The notes under the pieces: generated by a model
The model's input: only the letters and a program-made list of their open reading frames with translations
The model's database searches: none
Told to the model about the DNA's origin: nothing
From: Auxenochlorella pyrenoidosa
Lineage: Eukaryota; Chlorophyta; Trebouxiophyceae; Chlorellales; Chlorellaceae
Direction: 5' to 3'
Assembly: GCA_001430745.1 (NCBI GenBank)
Contig: KQ482042.1
Coordinates: forward strand, 1,980,389 to 1,994,890
DNA length: 14,502 bases
Program-made: the position numbers and the translations under genes
Shown: positions 8,079-14,502 of the stretch, piece after piece
Layout: each line of letters opens with the position of its first letter
Position numbering within the stretch: position 1 is the first letter of the stretch

Positions 8079-10295
8079 CTATGCGCCCAGCGCCCTGCAG
8101 CCCCCGGTGCGCACCTTCCACACTGCATTCTGCTCCGCCTTGGGCGAAGGAAACGGCGTGAGCTCTGCAAACCGGGCGTAGATGCTGCCCGGCTTGACCA
8201 GCCCCCGCCGGATGCGCTCCGACACCAGCAGCTTCTCGCCTACAAGTGGGCAAGGCAAAGTAGCGCAGGGGCAGGACTGAGGGATGCACGGGATGTGTGG
8301 CACGCCTGCCCTTCAATGGCCGGACCGGCATGCCCTGTTGATGACGGGGTGCTGCAGCTGGTGTGCAGCCCACGCCCCCAAGCTGACGCCACAGCACAGC
8401 CTGCAGCGCCGGCCGCAGCGCGCTCACCCACGTCCCTGCGGGCCGGATGGATCATGCAGGCGGCGTCGATGGCCGCCATCTTCTTCTGTGCGAAGCCTGA
8501 CGCCGCCCAGAAGCAGAACGGCAGGCCCCAGCCTGCGGGAACCAGGTGGCAGCAGAGAGGGCCAGCTCAGCAGGCCAAGCAGGCGCAGCACACGCAGCAG
8601 GCACCCGCCTGTGCCGCTAGCGCCTTGATGGCCAGCCCCCGCCGCCTTGCTGGCCACGTTGGCGCTCCCCACCTGAGAAGGAGTGCTGCAGGTAGGGCCG
8701 CACTTTGGTGTCCAGGAACGTCATGTCCAGGCCCGGGGCGGTCACCTCTACGATGTTCACATAGTGCAGCTCCAGCCCGGGCAGCTGCCAGTGCACCCTG
8801 CAGGCGGGCAAACAAGTCCAGGCCCGCCCGGCAGGTGAGAGAAGCTCCGTGTACCGCCTGGGCCGATGCTGGGCAGGCAGGCGCAGTCGCTGCCTGCCTG
8901 CCTGCCTGGCGGCACCGAGGCTGCGACATGCACAGGCAGCTCACCAGTAGGGGTTGTCGCTGTCGTTGCCGCGGCAGTTTGAGGGCTGCGCCGCCAGCAG
9001 TTGGTTGCGCCGCATCGACTGCAGGCAGGCAAGCAGGGCACAGTGGCGTAACCGGGGAAACAACGTCCGCGGCGACAGGCCTGCCACGCTTCTGCCGGCC
9101 TGGGCAGGCGGGCGGGTGGGCGGCCAGGCGGCGCCTGTGCACCTGGAAGAACAGGTCGATGGTGCACGAGTCCATGAGCAGGTCGTCGTCCGTGACCATG
9201 ACGTAGTCGTAGCCGCGCCTGCAGCCGCGGGGAGGGTGGCGACACCGGGCTGGGCCGCACACGCTGGGCTGCCGCTGCCGCACCTCCCGCCACCGTGCTG
9301 GCAGATCCAAAGGCCGCGGCCGCAGCGCAGGCAAGCATGCAGCAGCCCCAAGAGGTGCCCCTTTTGGCAGTGCGCCACTGGCTTCCCAGGTGTGGCCGCG
9401 CCGCACCTGAGCCGGGCCCAGATGCCGGCCCACTGGCTCCCCGCCCTGCTGCTCCCCGCGCTCATCAGCCGCCACACCATCTGCCACTTCATCGAATCAG
9501 GCATGCGCAGCGCCAGCGTGCACTGCAGGGTTGCCCGGTGAGCATGGCAGAAGAGGTGGGTGCTGCATTGGCCCAGGCGCAAGGCAAGGCAGCAGCACGA
9601 GAGCTCGGCGGTGGTGGGCGGCAGGCAGCCATGCCAGCAAGAGCATGCTCATTGGGCAGCTGTCGCTGCTCCATCATGTGCAAGGCCAAGGATACCACGC
9701 GACGTATCAGCAAGAGGCATGGCAAGTGCACCATCATGAGAAGTGTAGGGCAGCGCGGCAGCAACCGGCAGCAGTGAAGCCCACTTGTGAGCAGCTCCAG
9801 TCGGTACGGTTGCCATAATACACAGCCACAAGGTCCCAGCTGGACTGCTCGCTGTATGTCCATCTGCACAGTTGCAAATGGTTGCATGGCAGAACTTCAA
9901 AATGCATTCCGGTTGGTGTGGCCACAACAGTCTGCAGACCACCCCACTACCCAGGGGTGGGTTACCCAGCAAACAACTTACTTATCAGGGGACCAGTTGT
10001 CCCCGACTGCCGCAAACACTAAATTACGCCGAGGAGTGGCCGGCTGCCGTGGCGGAGGGCAGGGAGCCTGGTGGAAGCGGCTGGCGGCGGCAGTGGCGGG
10101 TGGTGCGGCAGAGCGCGGCAGCAGCGGCGGCGGAACGCCCACTGCAGCGCCTGTTCGTTGCTGTACATAATAACCGGCTGCCATGCCCAGAGCAAACAGC
10201 AGGGCTGCCAAGAGCGCGCCCTGCAAAGACGGAGAGAGACGGGCAGTCTTCAGTGAGCCCAAGGACGGGCTGTCGAGGAGCGCAGATCTCTGCAT
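8079..10295 (-). CDS. DUF707-like (glycosyltransferase-like) type II membrane protein
   Basis: Eight exons in transcription order: 10295-9982, 9863-9785, 9522-9407, 9218-9143, 9018-8945, 8797-8673, 8532-8428 and 8239-8079. All introns are GT...AG, and they join to 349 codons plus TAG. The first in-frame ATG is at 10295. Residues 1-25 are short and basic, and about 26-44 form one hydrophobic segment (ALLAALLFALGMAAG), giving a type II signal anchor; a Pro/Ala-rich stem follows. The lumenal domain has NLVFAAVGDNW, WDLVAVYYGNRTDW (NRT sequon at 123), KWQMVWRL, GYDYVMVTDDDLLMD (an acidic DDD at 180-182 like a DXD metal site), QPSNCRGNDSDNPYW, the segment NIVEVTAP, SGWG at 261-264, and AAIDAACMIHP with Asp284 and His290. 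This order resembles DUF707 (Pfam PF05212), whose plant members are often labelled 'lysine ketoglutarate reductase trans-splicing related', a label that says little about function. A Golgi sugar-transfer role is inferred. The C-terminus may vary (see 7539-7877). Confidence 0.72.
8872..8902. repeat. 11-base inverted repeat in an intron, with TGCC microsatellite
   Basis: GGCAGGCAGGC at 8872-8882 is the exact reverse complement of GCCTGCCTGCC at 8892-8902, separated by nine bases. The right arm runs into a (TGCC)n tract reaching 8908. It lies in the intron between the NPYW and VHWQ exons of the DUF707-like gene and may simply reflect two opposite microsatellites. Confidence 0.8.
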
Positions 10296-10676
10296 AGCGA
10301 CTATGAACGCACGTGGATGCTCCAAGAAGAGCCTGCGACCGTCATAGGGCCGGCAAAGCGGCCGGCCGCACTCAAACCGGCCCCTGTGCGGCAGTGGCCT
10401 GTCGTTGGGGAGTGTTGCAAGCTTTCACATGCTACTCTTACAGCAAGAAAGTTGGCCAATGCGCCGGCCTCTGCCAGCAGGGCTGTCGCGGAAGCCGCCC
10501 GCTGGCAGCCGCAGTTCCTTGCTGCCATGTGAACAGCAACATCCAGCTGCAGGGTGGTTCTCTTACTGTCTTCCAATCCCGACTGGAGTGTCATGCAAGA
10601 CTGCCAGCGGCTGGTCCTGCCTGGTCCTGCCTGGCATGCGGGCGGGTCTGCTGCCCGGGCCCTCTCCCGCTCGCCG
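10296..10676 (-). other. spacer: VPS34 3' UTR and DUF707-like promoter region
   Basis: Only 381 bases separate the VPS34 stop from the start codon of the next gene on the same strand, so the VPS34 3' UTR and the downstream promoter share it. A TGTAA sits at 10442-10438. A 10-base direct repeat (CTGGTCCTGC twice, 10611-10630) is present. No core promoter motif or exon was recognised. Confidence 0.6.
10438..10442 (-). terminator. candidate TGTAA poly(A) signal of VPS34
   Basis: On the minus strand these bases read TGTAA, about 235 bases after the VPS34 TGA. That is a reasonable 3' UTR length, and it lies before the next gene's start codon. It is the best placed of the four TGTAA candidates in the window. 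Confidence 0.55.
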
Positions 10677-14429
<3,753 letters not shown>

Positions 14430-14502
14430 CTGGGGAGGGGGGGGGGGGGCCGCGGCAGCAGCGCCAATTTTGATGCGCGCCGCCTTGCAGGAGAAAAAGC
14501 TC
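14430..14502 (-). other. VPS34 intron, 3' part
   Basis: On the minus strand this stretch ends in a run of 13 C (14449-14437) and CTCCCCAG, a normal C-rich acceptor. No conserved VPS34 sequence is seen in it, so the preceding exon is beyond the window edge. Confidence 0.65.

Noticed and set aside
7605..9206. Open frame of 533 codons on the plus strand
   Set aside because: It runs antisense across several exons and introns of the DUF707-like gene, whose frames show recognisable motifs and consistent splicing. Its product is Arg/Ala/Pro/Cys-rich with no domain, as expected for a chance open frame in very GC-rich DNA.
10071..10170. GGC/GCG-rich stretch that looks like a microsatellite
   Set aside because: On the minus strand it encodes the Pro/Ala-rich stem of the DUF707-like protein just after the membrane segment, so it is explained by coding.

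Overview
The window looks like nuclear DNA of a green alga, most likely a chlorophyte of the Chlorella type (Trebouxiophyceae). The sequence is very GC-rich, and every recognisable protein is split into short exons by GT...AG introns of about 120-300 bases. Codons strongly prefer G or C in the third position, and TGTAA motifs, the usual chlorophyte poly(A) signal, lie downstream of the genes. Domain matches are to plant-type families. The genus is an inference from style; no marker gene is present.

Layout from left to right: (1) bases 1-2238, plus strand, hold the 3' part (7 exons) of an alpha/beta-hydrolase-like gene (copy A); its 5' exons lie outside the window. (2) Bases 3509-6545, plus strand, hold a complete paralogue (copy B; 9 exons, 457 aa) with a signal peptide. 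Copies A and B share intron positions and phases. (3) Bases 6546-8078 appear to hold two convergent 3' regions, plus an uncertain minus-strand exon around 7539-7877. (4) Bases 10295-8079, minus strand, hold a complete 8-exon gene for a 349-aa type II membrane protein resembling the DUF707 glycosyltransferase-like family. (5) Bases 14429-10677, minus strand, hold the 3' part (11 exons, about 644 aa) of VPS34, the class III phosphatidylinositol 3-kinase. It includes the helical and catalytic domains and carries a polyglutamine-containing insertion of about 138 residues in the kinase N-lobe.

The hydrolase pair is a tandem duplication. The other two genes are neighbours without an evident shared pathway: VPS34 makes PI3P for endosome and autophagosome traffic, the DUF707-like protein probably sits in the Golgi, and copy B is probably secreted or vacuolar. 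All three would use the endomembrane system, but nothing in the sequence shows a functional cluster. I found no RNA genes, mobile elements or CRISPR arrays. Exon models were built by hand from reading frame, splice consensus, phase continuity, and paralogue or family similarity; no search or computation was run.
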